NCBI GenBank assembly: GCA_033064195.1 | Contig: JARBJD010000023.1 | Span: 1 to 64,000, forward strand | Direction of reading: 5' to 3' | Source of the DNA: Blattamonas nauphoetae | Taxonomy: Eukaryota; Preaxostyla; Oxymonadida | Length of the DNA stretch: 64,000 bases | Shown here: positions 1 through 12,972 of the stretch, in pieces | Numbering within the stretch: the stretch's first letter is position 1 | How the letters are laid out: each line of letters opens with the position of its first letter | The notes under the pieces: model-generated | Told to the model about the DNA's origin: nothing | Databases searched by the model: none | What the model saw: the letters and a program-made list of their open reading frames with translations, nothing else | Program-made: the position numbers and the translations under genes

Positions 1-374
1 CAAGGAGGATCCTCTTTTCAGCTTGAGAAAACTGGAATTAATGGAGTAAATCACCGTGCAGAACTGCAAATCGAATGGAAAAGATCAGGAATTGACTGTC
101 TAGTCGACCAAACGTATATCATCAGATCGTCGTGACATGATGATGTTTCAACAACTTTCACGAATTATTCGCTCACATGATGCACTTGAGGTGAAATCTG
201 ATCAATTATCGCAACAACGTATGAAAATCTTGAGATTCGAGAAAATCTGATCCCCAGCTACCGCCTGCACGCAGTAATGCAACCCTTCGTCGACGTGATT
301 ATCTTCGAAACAATGCCCAAAACGACTCCCATTCGTCTTGTGGAATGGTCTGAAGACGTTTATGAAGAAGGACG

Positions 375-1010
375 ATGATGACAACACGTGGATTCCAGAT
401 AACAATTCGGTTGATCCTTCACAACTCCAACTTCTCCTCACTCGACCTTGCTCCTCTTCGGTCTCTACCACTACACTCCGTCACCATCAACTATGCCACG
501 CAACACCTGACATTGAATCACGGGGAATACTGCGCGCTGGTAGGGACGTTGATGAGGGAAGCCACTGCTTCTGTCGGCGCTCACAGGGCTAAACGACGCG
601 GGGAGGAAGAAGGTTTGTGGGTGACCAAGCCGTGCTCATGCCACAGGATCCATTTTGTGCAGGACACGTCACTGCGAAGCATCAATCTATATGGATCAGA
701 GTTGGACAAGACGAGGCTGGAGTGTGGTGCATGCTGCTTCAACACGGATGAAAGCGAAGCCCGACGGACTGAACACGTTGGCGGTCACAGGCGAAAGTTA
801 AGCGGAGGACAGAAGCAGCGGATGTGTCTGCATGTGTGCTATTCGACTTGATGCAACGCGAGGCTGACTCCAACACATCCTCAGACTCTGATTCAGAATC
901 AAACCACAAGCAAGCTGGAGAAGGCCACAGCGGTATGGAGCGAGTGGTGCTTCTGAACAGCCCACGATCGGCGTGCAATATACAAGCAGCAGACACACCT
1001 TTAGAGGAAG
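375..1010 (+). pseudogene. remnant of an ABC transporter nucleotide-binding domain (ABCC/MRP-like)
   Basis: An open frame at 375-851 carries the ABC signature motif as LSGGQKQR near 800-822. Upstream in the same frame are a stretch resembling the Walker A strand (GEYCALVG, near 525) and a Q-loop-like QDTSLRSINLYG near 660-695. The order strand, Q-loop, signature is that of a multidrug-resistance-type ABC transporter. The Walker A glycine/lysine loop is missing, no Walker B aspartate follows the signature, and the frame closes just after it. The product could not bind ATP normally. No flanking membrane-domain exons were recognised. The signature itself is clear; assignment to the ABCC subfamily is inference. 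Confidence 0.5.
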
Positions 1011-1740
1011 GCTACGCTGTACCCATTAATTCACTCTGGTCTCCGCCCCGCATACTATGGATAAGATAGATGGAAATGAGGAGGAGCTGGAAACGGAATC
1101 AGCCGTACAGTCCACTTTTGTGATCACTTCCACGCGATCGTGTCGTTATTCATTGTTTCCGTTCTGAAAACACTTGCTGACACAGCGGTCGCCCCACTAG
1201 AAGAGGCTCTAAAGGAGAAACAGAGGAAGGACGCACAAACCGACACGCGGTCAGATTCTTCAATTTGGACAACATCGTCTCTGAGGCCCCAGCGATCTGC
1301 CAGATGGGACCAGGCGAGATCATTGCGCGGATAGTGGCCGAGGTGCAGGATCAGAGCGATTGTCATGCAATTGGACGATGCCACAAATGTGTGATCGTCT
1401 GTCAAACACGCCAACACTTCCATCAAACGCTCGCTGCTCGACGTGGTGTGATCCAAAGCTGTTCGGGCTGCTTTTGGAAAGAGGACGTAGTGATGATGAG
1501 CGCGCCGCTTCGGGTGGAGGGAGAGAGTCGCGATAGTGACGCTTCGTCCTTCTTTCTCTTTGTGATTCTTTTGTACAGATGCATCTCGGCAGTCTCACCT
1601 CACCCGACTCGACATGATGGAAGGGCTTTGTCAGAACACAGAATAGGTTGTGGAGTCGAAACTGTCCAATGCAATCTCGCCGTCATTCACAACGTCGTGC
1701 GATCTCTACAGGAAGGCGGGATGAGACAGCGAGATATCGA
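1011..1740. other. open reading frames without recognisable protein; probably decayed coding DNA
   Basis: Several frames are open for 80-160 codons on both strands (for example 1265-1744 on +), but none shows a known motif. The stretch lies between the ABC remnant and the minisatellite and may be more of the same decayed gene. No promoter or RNA gene was seen. Confidence 0.3.
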
Positions 1741-1754
1741 ATGACTTCACCGTT

Positions 1755-2931
1755 GAGATCGAATGTGACTGCCCCTCATCATCTCCTCCATCTCCTGCCT
1801 CACTATCATCATCTCCTCCATCTCCCGCTCACTATCATCATCTCACTCCATCTCCCACCCACGATCATCGACTCCGTCCGCTCCCACTCACGATCGTCGT
1901 CGTCTCCGTCCGCTCCTACTACGATCATCATCGACTCCGCACGCTCCCACTCACGATCGTCGTCGTCTCCGTCCGCTCCACACACGATCATCATCGACTC
2001 CGTCCGCTCCCACTCACGATCGTCGTCGTCTCCGTCCGCTCCCACTCACGATCATCATCGACTCCGTACGCTCCCACTCACGATCGTCGTCGTCTCCGTC
2101 CGCTCCTTACACTCGATCATCATCGACTCCGTCCGCTCCTACACACGATCATCATCGACTCCGTCCGCTCCCCACTCACGATCATCATCGACTCCGTCCG
2201 CTCCCACCACGATCATCATCGACTCCGTCCGCTCCTACAATAACGATCATCATCGACTCCGTCCGCTCCCACTCACGATCGTCGTCGTCTCCGTCCGCTC
2301 CTACACGATCATCATCGACTCCGTCCGTCCCACTCACGATCGTCGTCGTCTCCGTCCGCTCCCACTCACGATCATCATCGACCTGTACGCTCCCACTCAC
2401 GATCGTCGTCGTCTCCGTCCGCTCCTACACTCGATCATCATCGACTCCGTCCGCTCCCACTCACGATCATCATCGACTCCGTCCGCTCCACACACGATCA
2501 TCATCGACTCCGTCCGCTTCCACACACGATCATCATCGACTCCGTCCGCTCCCCACTCACGATCATCATCGACTCCGTCCGCTCCACACGATCATCATCG
2601 ACTCCGTCCGCTCCTACTCACGATCATCATCGACTCGTCCGCCCCACTCACGATCATCATCGACTCCGTCCGCTCTTACACACGATCATCATCGACTCCG
2701 TCCGCCCCACTCACGATCATCATCGACTCCGTCCGCTCTCCACACACGATCATCATCGACTCCGTCCGTCTCCACTCACGATCATCATCGACTCCGTCCG
2801 CTCCCGCACACGATCGTCACCGTCTCCGTCCGCTTCCACTACGATCATCGACTCCGTCCGCTTCCACTCACGATCGTCATCGTCTCCGTCCGCTCCTGCT
2901 CTCGATCATCATCGACTCCGTCCGCTCCTAA
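1755..2931. repeat. GC-rich minisatellite, unit about 32 bp
   Basis: A tandem array whose consensus contains GATCATCATCGACTCCGTCC followed by a GCTCCCACTCAC-like spacer. Units vary between about 27 and 35 bp, mainly by small indels in the spacer and by alternation of ATCATCATC with GTCGTCGTC. About 35 units are present. The array keeps one 427-codon frame open on + and shorter ones on -, but the encoded Ser/Arg/Pro peptide changes register from unit to unit, so it is a by-product of the repeat and not a gene. Confidence 0.9.
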
Positions 2932-4028
2932 CTCCCAATCTTCGTATCCACTTCCTCACACATTGTTTTCCAGCAATTCTCTTAAATCACTTCATGAATC
3001 TACATCTGATTGTGGTGTGACTAGAATGTGAAAAGAGCAAGAATGGAATATCTGAGAAAGTATGGATGTGATCAAAGCCGGATCTCCACCAAGATGAAGC
3101 GAAAGCGCTCCAAGGAAAATGTTCGTCAGAATTATATCAACATGAAAATCTTAAATCTGAACAAACTGAGCAAGCTCCATGGGTGGAAAGCCCTGATTGT
3201 GACCATATCAGATTGTGAGGGAAGAGGAATGGATTGTTGTGTGAGACTAGGAGAAGGAGGAGGAAATCGACATCGTCATCGTCCAGTGTATCGATGATGG
3301 ATGGTGCTGATGAAAACGAATGAAAAGAAAAAGAAGGCAACTAATTTTGTCGATTTTTGACTTTCGGACCTGGTTTTCACAACTAGGCGAAGTGTTGTCT
3401 TCTATCGCCTTCATTAATTCGATGTCGTCGTGAATGTTGATGGTCTGTGAAAAATTGTGAATAAAATGAGTACTAATACCTGCTTGAAGCTGGTCGACGT
3501 CGAGTGGGCTTTCGGGGTTTCCACCGATTCTGTGTCGAATCGGGAGCGGGCATAATTAAACGCCCCTCCTCGACGTCGAACCTTGTGCTTTGGTCTCGCT
3601 AAGTGTTTGACTTGCGAGACGCACTGCATTAATCGAACTTTTCATCTTTATTTCTCATTTCATTGTAATAATGAGAAAGAGATGACAAAAGTGAGGTGAA
3701 ATTATCTAAGGAGAAAGAATCATAAGAGAGAAAACAAACGATTATAATGAGCTTCGACTTGCCGCTTTACCTCCTGCAGGTCATGTCTGCTATCCAGTGC
3801 CCTGATGAGGGGGAGCAGCTGGATTTTTCTCATGTTGTCTTGTCAACAAGGCATGAATCTCCCCATGAGTACTGATGGTCGAAGGAGGCTTTCGGTTGTA
3901 TTCTAAAATACTTGCATCCCAGAGAGAATGTATGATGGGGAATTGGATTCTTTGAAGCAGAGGAGAAAATGTGTTGGGATGCGACACTAAGAGACAACAA
4001 AGGTCTCAATCAACCCACAAGCAGCTTC
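2932..4028. other. no gene recognised
   Basis: Only short frames are present on both strands, none with a motif or plausible splice-joined protein. The sequence becomes A/T richer from 3600 to 3770. Nothing else could be supported. Confidence 0.4.
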
Positions 4029-4385
4029 GTTCATATGTTCAACCACATCAGCTCAGTAAATCCACCTCGAACGACCTGCTTCTCTCCAATCAACTCCTCA
4101 AATGACCCGCTTCTCCTCCAATCCACCTCGAATGACCCCGCCTCCAATCCACCTCGAATGACCCTCTTAACACCTCCAATCCACCTCGAATGACCCGCTT
4201 CTCTCCAATCCACCTCGAATGACCTGCTTTCCCTCCAATCAACCTCGAATGACCCTCTTAACACCTCCAATCCACCTCGAATGACCCTTCCCCTCCAATC
4301 CACCTCGAATGACCCGCTTCTCCCTCCAATCAACCTCGAATGACCCGCTTCCTACCTCCAATCCACCTCGTATTGCTCTCCTATC
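4029..4385. repeat. second minisatellite, unit about 29 bp
   Basis: Tandem copies of CCACCTCGAATGACCCGCTT separated by a pyrimidine-rich CTCTCCAAT-like linker; about 11 units with length variation. It is followed directly (about 4400-4530) by a short C/T-rich array built on CCCATCCCATCACAAACTCC. Both arrays are unrelated in sequence to the one at 1755-2931, but share its C/T strand bias. Confidence 0.85.
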
Positions 4386-4928
4386 ACTGGTGTACCTCAT
4401 CTTCTCCCCATCCCATCACAAACTTCCCTCTTCCTTCCCCATCCCATCACAAACTCCCCTTCTTCCCCATCCCATCATCACAAACTCCCCTTTCCTTCCC
4501 CCCATCCCCCACTCACAAACTCTTCCCACCTCCACTTCTCCACAAATAGCGTCATTGGCATCATCAAACGTTGACGCACCAATTTCCATGTTCCACCAGC
4601 ATTGCCACGTCACCGGCGTGAACTCTCCTCTCCCGTCCATCATAACATGCCCAATCACTCCTCCTCGACGAGTGTCAGTCGCCCTCCACACACGCCTTGT
4701 AGATTCTCCTGTTTGTGATTTGAATGTCGCCTTCCACTCCCAAACAGACAATCTCGACTCTATCGGACTCCACACTCCGCCACCCTCTCTCAAGAATCGG
4801 AAATATTCGCATTTGAGCAGTCTTTGACAAATTTAAACATTGTCAGAAACCAATCACGCCTAGCGATATAAAATACCTTCAAACCCTTTGCCAAACTCTC
4901 TGCTGACTTTTGATCGATCTCACCTGAA

Positions 4929-7900
4929 ATGATTGACCAGCTCTCTTATTCGCGTTTGTTATTTTCCCTCCTTCCCATTTTCACTCCATTTCCTTCGTTC
5001 AGAAGAAGAACCAGTGGAAGGACTCCTCATCTCACTCCATTCATCAATTTCACAAACAAAACTCCCCAAAAGTCCATTCAGCCATTCAAACATTCGGAAT
5101 TCCCCAAACCGGCCCCTTTTGGACTCACAAACTCTCAGTCACGCACAAACATCACCTGATCTTCTCGTCTTGATGTTCGAATACTCTTTCGGCTTACAAA
5201 CACAGGAAGTGGTAGAACTGCTCACATTCAAGCCATTTGAGCTCCAACTCCTGTTTGAGTTTGTAGACGAAGAACAATACCAAACCCACTCCATCTCTTC
5301 CTCCATACTCTTTCTCAACCACTCGGAAGAAATTGTCAAACTATGTGGAGATGACAGCACTACCATCTCATTTATCGCTCAAATTCTCACTCTCAGCATC
5401 ACGAACTCCTCCGACATCGTCGCAGAGTATTCATCAGCTGGTCAGATCACATTTTCCGAGTCTATGCTCGAGCTCGACAAAACAAACGAAGTATTCGAAC
5501 AATTGGTACAACTAGTGGCTATCAATCAAGATCAGACAGCGTCAAGCTTCCTGTTCTTTCGTTCTCACCTCACTCGGCCGTGTTGTGGTAGTGGTTCACT
5601 GGCCTTGACCCGAACCAGCTAAAACTTACAAAACTGACCTACTAAACAACAACTCGTTCCTCTCCATCCTCCTCACCCAAAGATCTCTACGACCAACGTT
5701 GGCTCCAGATTTCACGACACTTTTGGTCAGCCTGAGCAAGCTCCTAATGTTCACGGTTTTTGCCCTCTTCTCTGGACTCATTGTTCGAAAACAGATGGGA
5801 GGACTTCATCCGGGTGAATGAAGCGATCTTGGCTGTCGTCGAGCGAGTTCAACGAAGGACCAGACTTGATGGATCGGAATTAGCCTTTCCACCGCTCATT
5901 CAAACCGACCTCCTCTGAAGTCACCAGTACCCTTCTGAAAGTGGTTGAAAAAGACAGAAGAACATACACACAAACTTGTGTCAACGGCTATCCAATCATC
6001 TCTTACACTCGACAGCATCCCGGAGAAATATGAATCGCTCTTCGTACTATCTGTTCCGCTTCTGCAACGATCTATTTCGTTCCTCCTGCACCTTTGGACC
6101 GTATTCGCTTCACTTGTCGAAGGGAACCCACAACAGTTTCTTCGTTCGTGTCATTGCTCAGATTTGTGTCTCTGCTTCAAAATTGGCAACTGACCTTGAC
6201 TGGAATCAAGTCTTTCGTCCACATCTTCTACTCTCTCCTCCATACAAAGGATCCCTCGCCTTTCACTCTTCCAGTTTCTTTTGTCTCTTTCCGACGTGCC
6301 TGAAACTGAAGTTTTGACCTCGTACACACTCTCCTCGACGAAAGAAGGCGTTTCTGCACCCTCCCATCTTTTAGACTCGCTGCTCACTGCCACCCCAGTC
6401 TTCCTCTTCTGCCCTCTCCACTCTTCTGCAATGGAGATTGGCGAACAAAGTGTGTGGGCGGGAGAGGTTGATTTGTGTGTTCTCACACTCTCTCCCTCCT
6501 CACCAACACCCACGTGGCTACCCAGTTCAACCAGGAATCAGGTGAAGGCAGTTGGTGTGTTGTCGACCAGAAAGCGACGAGAGACAAAGAAGAGCAAGTG
6601 CGTTTGAAGAGAAGATGAGCGAAACAGAAGCACAGAATTCCAAACCAGCCGCTGAACAAGACGAGCCAAAAGAACAAGCTGATGACGACAACGAACTATT
6701 CCAATCTCATTCCTGACGGATGGAAATCCGGGCAGGATGGAAGGAACCGATGTGTTCATGGTTGAGGAGGGAGAATGGGAGGAGGAGAAGGAAGATGGAG
6801 AGGAAGAGGCAAGTGGAGAGGGGAGAGGAAGTGAAAGAAGAGCCACAACAACAAGAACAAGAAGGGGAGGGATAATCGAAGAGTTTCAAACGAAGACTGA
6901 AGAGGAAACAGCGACAGGCAAAGGATAAGCGGAGAAAGATCCACACCCGCAGGAAGGAGGAAAAGAACAAAAGACAGATGGTGGCGAACCAGAAGAAGGA
7001 AGACGAAGACGCAACTGCTCAACCAGACGAAATGGAACAGAATCAGGAATGTCCGTCTTCCCAACACACTCCCGGTCTTCGCCTCTCCACAAAGCACCCT
7101 CTCTCCTCTCCTATTCATACAGACATCTCACACCACACTCCTTGTCACTCCAACCACAATGTCCAGTCTCCACCAGATTTCGATGCTGAGTGGCACCTCG
7201 TATTCGCATGTTTGGGATTTGGTGGACACCATTGTGTTTTGGGTGGGTGGATGGAGAATGAGAAGGGAGGGAAGCAGAATGAGTTTGAGCTGATGACACA
7301 ACATATCGGACTTGTTATTGTGAACTCACTGGTTGGAATGAAGTCGGAGTGGGAAAGAGTGATGAACGAGGAGAAAAGGAGAGGAAGAAGGTCGTTGTCA
7401 AATTCATGATCGACAGTCTCCTCTCGTTCATCCGAAAAGAGATGAAGACAAGAACTATCAAGCTTGTCACTCTGAATCCCACTCGCATCGTCGACAACGC
7501 CCAATCCGAGCTGATCGTCGTCTTCTTCCCTCCTCTCTGCTCGACTGGCTTGGACGAGACTAAACGGGCACCAAACGCGTTCGAGATGTCAGTGGTTGGA
7601 TTCGACGAGTTCAGCATCGAGCCGCTATTTGTCACAGCTGGCGAGACATCAATGCTTTGAACAGTCATCTGAAAACAACACGGATGAGTGTGGGAGAAGA
7701 GGTGGAGGAAGGAAGAGAAGAAGAGGGAGGATCAACTTGAGTAACAGCTCAAGCATATCGTGCGAGCGAGGGCCTCAAGCGAATAAGGAGCGAGAAGAAG
7801 CCAATCCATTCCCACCGAAACCAAAGGATCAAATCGAAAGGGCAAGGCGGGAGATTCTGAAAGTGAAGAGAGCGAGAGGAGAAGCTGATGCAGATGGAAG

Positions 7901-8030
7901 AAGAAGAGAAGGAGAGGAAGAGACAGGAAATAGAGAGAAAGCAGCTATCATATCTCCCCTCATGCACTGAATGACAATGCGACTCGCCAACTGCAGCAAC
8001 TGTGTCGCCTGCTCTGACGGACTCCCCATG
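4929..8030 (+). pseudogene. broken coding region of an unidentified large protein
   Basis: The + strand carries consecutive open stretches (about 4933-5622, 5945-6193, 6281-6607, 6978-7409, 7349-7660, 7596-7970) with protein-like composition: hydrophobic helical segments first, then a highly charged Glu/Lys/Arg region near 6740-6990 and again near 7690-7950. Frames change repeatedly and stops occur between them. Joining them would need many introns of which only some have GT..AG edges, so a decayed gene is more likely than a live one. I recognise no family. It may be several adjacent remnants rather than one. Confidence 0.35.
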
Positions 8031-8808
8031 CTGTTAAACTTCCTGGCAGCTCACCTTATCTCCTGTCCTCCACTCTTATTCTCCACCGCTCTTCATCGTC
8101 CTCAGAGCAGAAAGTGAAGAACAATGAACTCCTCATTTTCATCAGCTGCAAGACGATAGCTTATCGTCCACAGTGAGCAGTCTTGTCTGCCATCGCTCCA
8201 CGCCGTCTTCCATCCCTCACGTTGATGAATATCTTCTACCGGCTGTTTATGTCATCTGTAGTGCGCAACCTTACTGAAGAAGACCAGTTCTGGTGAAGGA
8301 AATGATCGTAGAGTTCTCCATCGAAGTACTGTCTCAGTTTCCAGTTCGTTCGTTCCCAAGGATATGTCTGCTGATGGTTATTGGGAGGAGGATGGAAAGA
8401 ACACAGCGAACGCGAACACCCTGCTCTTTTCATCTCTCTCGTTCGCAGAATCCTCCAAATCACATCATGCTCCTTCTCCTCCTCGATGAATGACTCGATC
8501 CTTCTGGATAAACTCAGAATCTGACGCTATCTTCGTTCTTTCGTTTCTAGCGCACATTCCTCTCTCATGAAACTTCACCATCGATCTTTTTTTCTCCTCG
8601 ATAGTTTTTCATAAAATTAAATCAATGACAAAATTGACGAAATGAGCTGAAATTACTTGATCTCGTTGGCAGGGCCGTAAAATGGATCTGCAGATCAAGA
8701 GAACACCTTTCATGATCTATTGAGGGTCTACGACATTTAAGCTTCATTTTCCGGTCGTTTAAAGGTGGATTGGATAACCCAGAGGGGAGAGAACGATCAG
8801 ACACAATT
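8031..8808. other. no gene recognised
   Basis: Short frames only on both strands; no motif, RNA or repeat was seen. Confidence 0.35.
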
Positions 8809-10243
8809 TCAATGTGGTGAGGAGAATTTGTGATGATACCGCCCGTGAAAACCTTCCCGTGGCTTCTGCTTCATTTTCACGGAAATGGTAACCATCCGCC
8901 AACTGGAGGACAGAATTGGAACGAGCACTGATTGAACGAGCACGATCGGAATGTATCCGGGAATTTGCCGTACTTTCACTTCATTGCTGGTCATCTTGAT
9001 CACTTATTGGTCATTCCATATGAACGAATCATCCCAAGTTACGCTAAGTTGGATTCCAATGAAAAATGAAAAGTGTCCTTGTTCAGAACTCCCAAAGTGG
9101 TGAAACATGAAAGTAGCATTCACCAAGCGATGTAAAAGTGATCGTTGTGTGTTTATCTTCAGATGTTGTGGAGTTTGAGAAACGAAAGGAATTGATGAGC
9201 CTGGCTGAATCACAGCGACAGAAACGGTGAGGTTGGGAAAGAGGTATGTGAAGATGAGGAGGAGTGGTGTTTTGCCAATAAAAGAAGAATAGAGTTCACT
9301 TGACTTGAATCTCATTCGACGACTGGACAACACTTGTCTGCGATGGAGGCAAAGCAGAGAGTTTCATGGTTGTGTAAAGTGACTGGTGGGTGGAGATAAG
9401 TTAGAAAGCGAGGAGGTGGGAGTGAGTGGGCGTCGATTGACAGCAATGATGGAGAAACTGTCTGAGTGGCAAAATCGTTGCTAAACGCAATCCGAAACTC
9501 AGTTGAGGCCGAAGATGGAATTGAACACGTTACATCTGAGTGTTTGATTGTCTTTTGCTGCAAAATACTCGCGTCAAGAAGAGCCGGTGGTTTTCAACGA
9601 AGAAACAGTGAGAGATTGTGATTAAATGAGGAGGAATGAAATGGAGACCAGTGATGTCAGTCAGAGATGGGACTGCTTGAAGCGCGTAGGATTTCTTATT
9701 ATCTTCTCCGTTTGCAATTTCAGCGGAAAGCGTGGCGATGATCGGCTTGAACTCATCGTCCAGCAATTTCATTCTGTGAAGAACGCACAGCGTATTCGCA
9801 GCTGTACGTTTACTGTCCTCAAAAGCCTTCCTCGTTCACGACTGTAAAATTCTTGGTAAATTTCCAGAATCTTCCTTTTTGTCAAAAACTGTGTGTGATT
9901 CGTTGTCCGGTATCATCAGGGCGCCAGCGAGGATAATATTGTGCAACGTTGTGACGAATTCATGTGTGATGTCCATGTTAGGGTGTTCAAGCAAGCAGAT
10001 GAGGACAGGGAGAGTGGGTGGTTTGACGAGGTGAATCTTTTCGTCAGTTGTTCCTTGAGACAAGTCACATATCGAAACGAATGTTTCCTCAACAACACTA
10101 TGCATGGACGTCTCCAATTTTTCATTGATTGGCAGCAACATTTGGAGAGTCTTGATGTTCGAACTCAACGGTGGCAGCGTCGATTGTGCTGAGAGAGCTT
10201 GTTTGACCTGGTCCGCTGGGCCAAGAGCATGACTTCGTTTCAC
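8809..10243 (-). pseudogene. armadillo/HEAT-like protein remnant
   Basis: Reading leftward from 10243, a helical, leucine-rich protein is open to 9836 (residues such as PPTLPVLICLLEHPNMDITH). After a single TGA it continues in the same frame through 9772-9530 (FKPIIATLSAEIANGEDNKK). Further frames at 9563-9312, 9333-9004 and 9003-8809 look like additional pieces but are not in one frame. The composition and helix-turn-helix periodicity resemble armadillo or HEAT repeat proteins; no specific family can be named. The interruptions suggest a broken gene, although undetected introns could explain some of them. Confidence 0.4.
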
Positions 10244-10664
10244 TGAGACATTCGGGTGTGATGGAGTGCGATGTAGTGATGTGACTGGGGTGGATCCTTG
10301 CGTCTTCTATTTTGTCTTCGGTGCCGTAGAAGTCTTTAGTTTAGCCTGATTAGCAGCAGCTACTTTGGCTTTCGCTTTGGTTGGAGGTATTATCCATGAG
10401 TAGATGGAGGATGACACGGAGGATGAGAACGGATCGGCCCTCATGACGGAGGATTAGGATTCGATGACTCTGGATAGAATCAAGATACGTCTCTCCACAA
10501 TAGTCTAGACACCATGTCGGTCCAGTATTTAGTAAAAGCATGGAACTCTCTGTAAGTACAGAATGGTAAAGGCAGTAGGATAAAGGTGTGGTGAAAGAAC
10601 ATAGACGGCTAAAAATGTCGGGAGGGTTGAGTGAGTCATCATATTCCATTTCCTCGGCAGTTGC

Positions 10665-12320
10665 CTAGGCAATGATGTCCAAAATACGGGTAATGGGGAC
10701 GGCATCTTGAAGAATGCCTATGTGGTCACAGCCACGGTATGTGTGGAACTAAACGAGCGAGGTGTCTCTCCACCAGTGGGGTGACTGCGAAGGACGAGAA
10801 AAGAGGGAGAATAAGGCGAGGGAAGGGAGAGCAAGAAGAATGGCAAGAAAGGGCACAGAGAGAGATGGATCGGGAAAGAGACACACTACTGAGTGAAACA
10901 GTCGGAACTGTGCCATCACCATCCATGTAGTAATCAGAATGCGTGTCTGACGACCAGCGCTGACTGGTTGCATTCAGAATCACACCGGCAGTGGCATTGA
11001 TACCTAACGACGATGAAGAAGATCAGAAAAGAAGGAAACACGAATGATGGGCAGAAAAGGCAAGATAAACGGAGAATGATGGAGAGAGCATGGGAATGGC
11101 AGAAACAGGAGGAATACAGACCAATCGAGTACATCACGTGTGTCATCACCTTCGGTAGGACGAGAGGCTGGTCGGTGTTGTTTCGTGTGCGTTGGACGGC
11201 TGTCTTCACACAGGCCTTGCCTGCCTTGTTGTCAGTCCACGTCATGTTCTTCATTATGATTTTGCACACATTGTCACCTTTACAAGATGGGAGAGATGGG
11301 AGAGTTAGAGAAGGAGAGAGTGGGGAAGGGAGGAGATGACAGAGGAGAGACGGGGAGAGGATTGTGGGTGATTTGAAGATGTGAACGAAAATGGTCAATA
11401 AGATGAAGGATGAAGTGGAAAGCACACTTATGAGGCCGGAAAACGACGCAGTCGTCGTCGAAGGTGTTCTTGTTGGGGATCATCCGTGCAGAGAGGCGCG
11501 ATCCCGTGTCAGAATGTTGATGGTTAATGCTCCTATCTGCGACGGAAAGAACGACAAAGAATGAACGAGTACAACAGAAAAATGGTGTGAATCATCAATA
11601 ATACCTAAAGAAGGCTCAGCTCTCCCAGCATACCCATGAGAACAGTCACTTTCGTGGTGACGCTGAAAACCCATCCGCCATTGGAGCACCACCGAAGGGA
11701 GCACCCGAAGTGATGACAGCAAAGATGTATGTGTCTATCCAGGACTGGTCCACGACGCTACTTGTCAGAAAGCGGTGGGTGACAATGTCATCTGTACTGT
11801 GCCCGCACAGCACGACGTTCTTGTTGTTGTTACTGTGAGGAATGGGGAAGAGGGGACACACGCGCGGAAGGCGGGTTCGACTAGCGTTTTGAGATCTTTG
11901 TCAGACGGAAAGGTTGGGTTGTCGTTGACATTGACGAGTCTCCAATCATACTAACCTAGACGAGAAAAGAAGTATGAAGAAAAGAAAGAATGAGAGAGAT
12001 TGAGGGACACACAGGGCAGCGTTCTGATACTTCCGCTCGACATAGCCTGCTTTGGAAAGAGCTCTCGTGAGTTTGTCCAGTCAGCTGTTGAGGAAATTGA
12101 CGCCCTATAGGAACAGAAATGAGAGTGAAGGAGAAGTTGGGAGGAATGGACGACAGTGATGGAGGATGAGGGGATGAAAAGTGGGTAGAGGCACACAAAC
12201 AATCTGCCGAAGTCTTTCACATGAACGTTGAAATGGGTACTGTCAGATTGGTCATGGCTGTTGTGTTGAACGTTTGTCTGATGTTCTTCATCCATCCCGT
12301 GGAAATGACAACACAGGCGA
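10665..12320 (-). pseudogene. LCAT/PDAT-like lipase-acyltransferase gene, probably inactivated
   Basis: Segments typical of the lecithin:cholesterol acyltransferase family occur in the right order on -: KDFGRL (12.2 kb), LTRALSKAGYV then YDWRLV (12.05-11.94 kb), the nucleophile motif as CGHST, WIDTYIFAVITSGAPFGGAP (11.7 kb), DGDGTVP (10.92 kb) and a C-terminal CDHIGIL. These supply the Ser, Asp and His expected of the catalytic triad. Enzymes of this family cleave or transfer fatty acyl chains of phospholipids. Good splice junctions include a 29-nt intron at about 11,851-11,823 and exons 11277..11122, 11003..10885 and 10748..10665, all in phase. Two problems argue against function: an in-frame TGA just before LDKLTRALSKAGYV, and a one-base register change after SGAPFGGAP. 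The N-terminal lid and signal region was not identified. A recent pseudogene or sequence errors are both possible. Confidence 0.6.
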
Positions 12321-12499
12321 AGTTTCCATCACGTGAAATGATCGAACGGAAAAGCTACAATGAGGGAAGGAAAAATGATGGAGAGGGAGAGATCGAACCT
12401 CTGATGGCAGGGGAAGGCGAGGTTGGGCGAGAGAGGAGTGAAGACGTGTGGGAGGGGTGCTTGGTCAACGAGGATGCAGATATGCTGACTGAGAGATGT

Positions 12500-12813
12500 T
12501 CAAAGAGATGCAAAGATTAGAGGGCAGAGCACACCGAGTTTTATCTCACTTCTTTTCTTCACAGCCTGTGATGGGGGGAAGCACTGAGCTTTTCTCAGCT
12601 GAGGGAAGGGATGTTGGAAGGAGAAAGTGTTGAGCACTGTGAGGATGTCTTGCTGGGAGAGAGAGATAGAAGAAAGAAAAAATGAGCATACAGGTGAGAT
12701 AGAGGAGGAACAACGCGAAAAACGACGGAGAAGCCAAATATGTTAGATTGATGTGAGATGACAAAATAGAGAGAACATACTGTATCCAGAATACTGATGG
12801 GAATTTTATTCAT
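12500..12813 (-). CDS. possible small two-exon protein, 61 aa
   Basis: Exon 12813..12781 starts MNKIPISILD and ends at a GTATGT donor; a pyrimidine-rich 128-nt intron ends TCTCCCAG and exon 12652..12500 continues in frame to TGA. The total is 62 codons. No family is recognised. It lies immediately upstream of the LCAT-like gene on the same strand and could instead be that gene's first exons, since the N-terminus of that gene is otherwise missing. Confidence 0.25.
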
Positions 12814-12972
12814 GACAAAATTGCAGTAGACAGACAGCGAAATCGGAAAACGCCCTTTTCAGAAAATCTCTGACAGAATATCACAATTATGGTTCGATCA
12901 CACCACATCGGACAGTTGAGCAGTCTTGGAGATCAAAACTTCAAGAATCTCAATTAAAGAATACATATCATC

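Noticed and set aside
1648-2931. A 427-codon open frame on +
   Set aside because: It is produced by the minisatellite; the peptide changes register between units and has no conserved composition.
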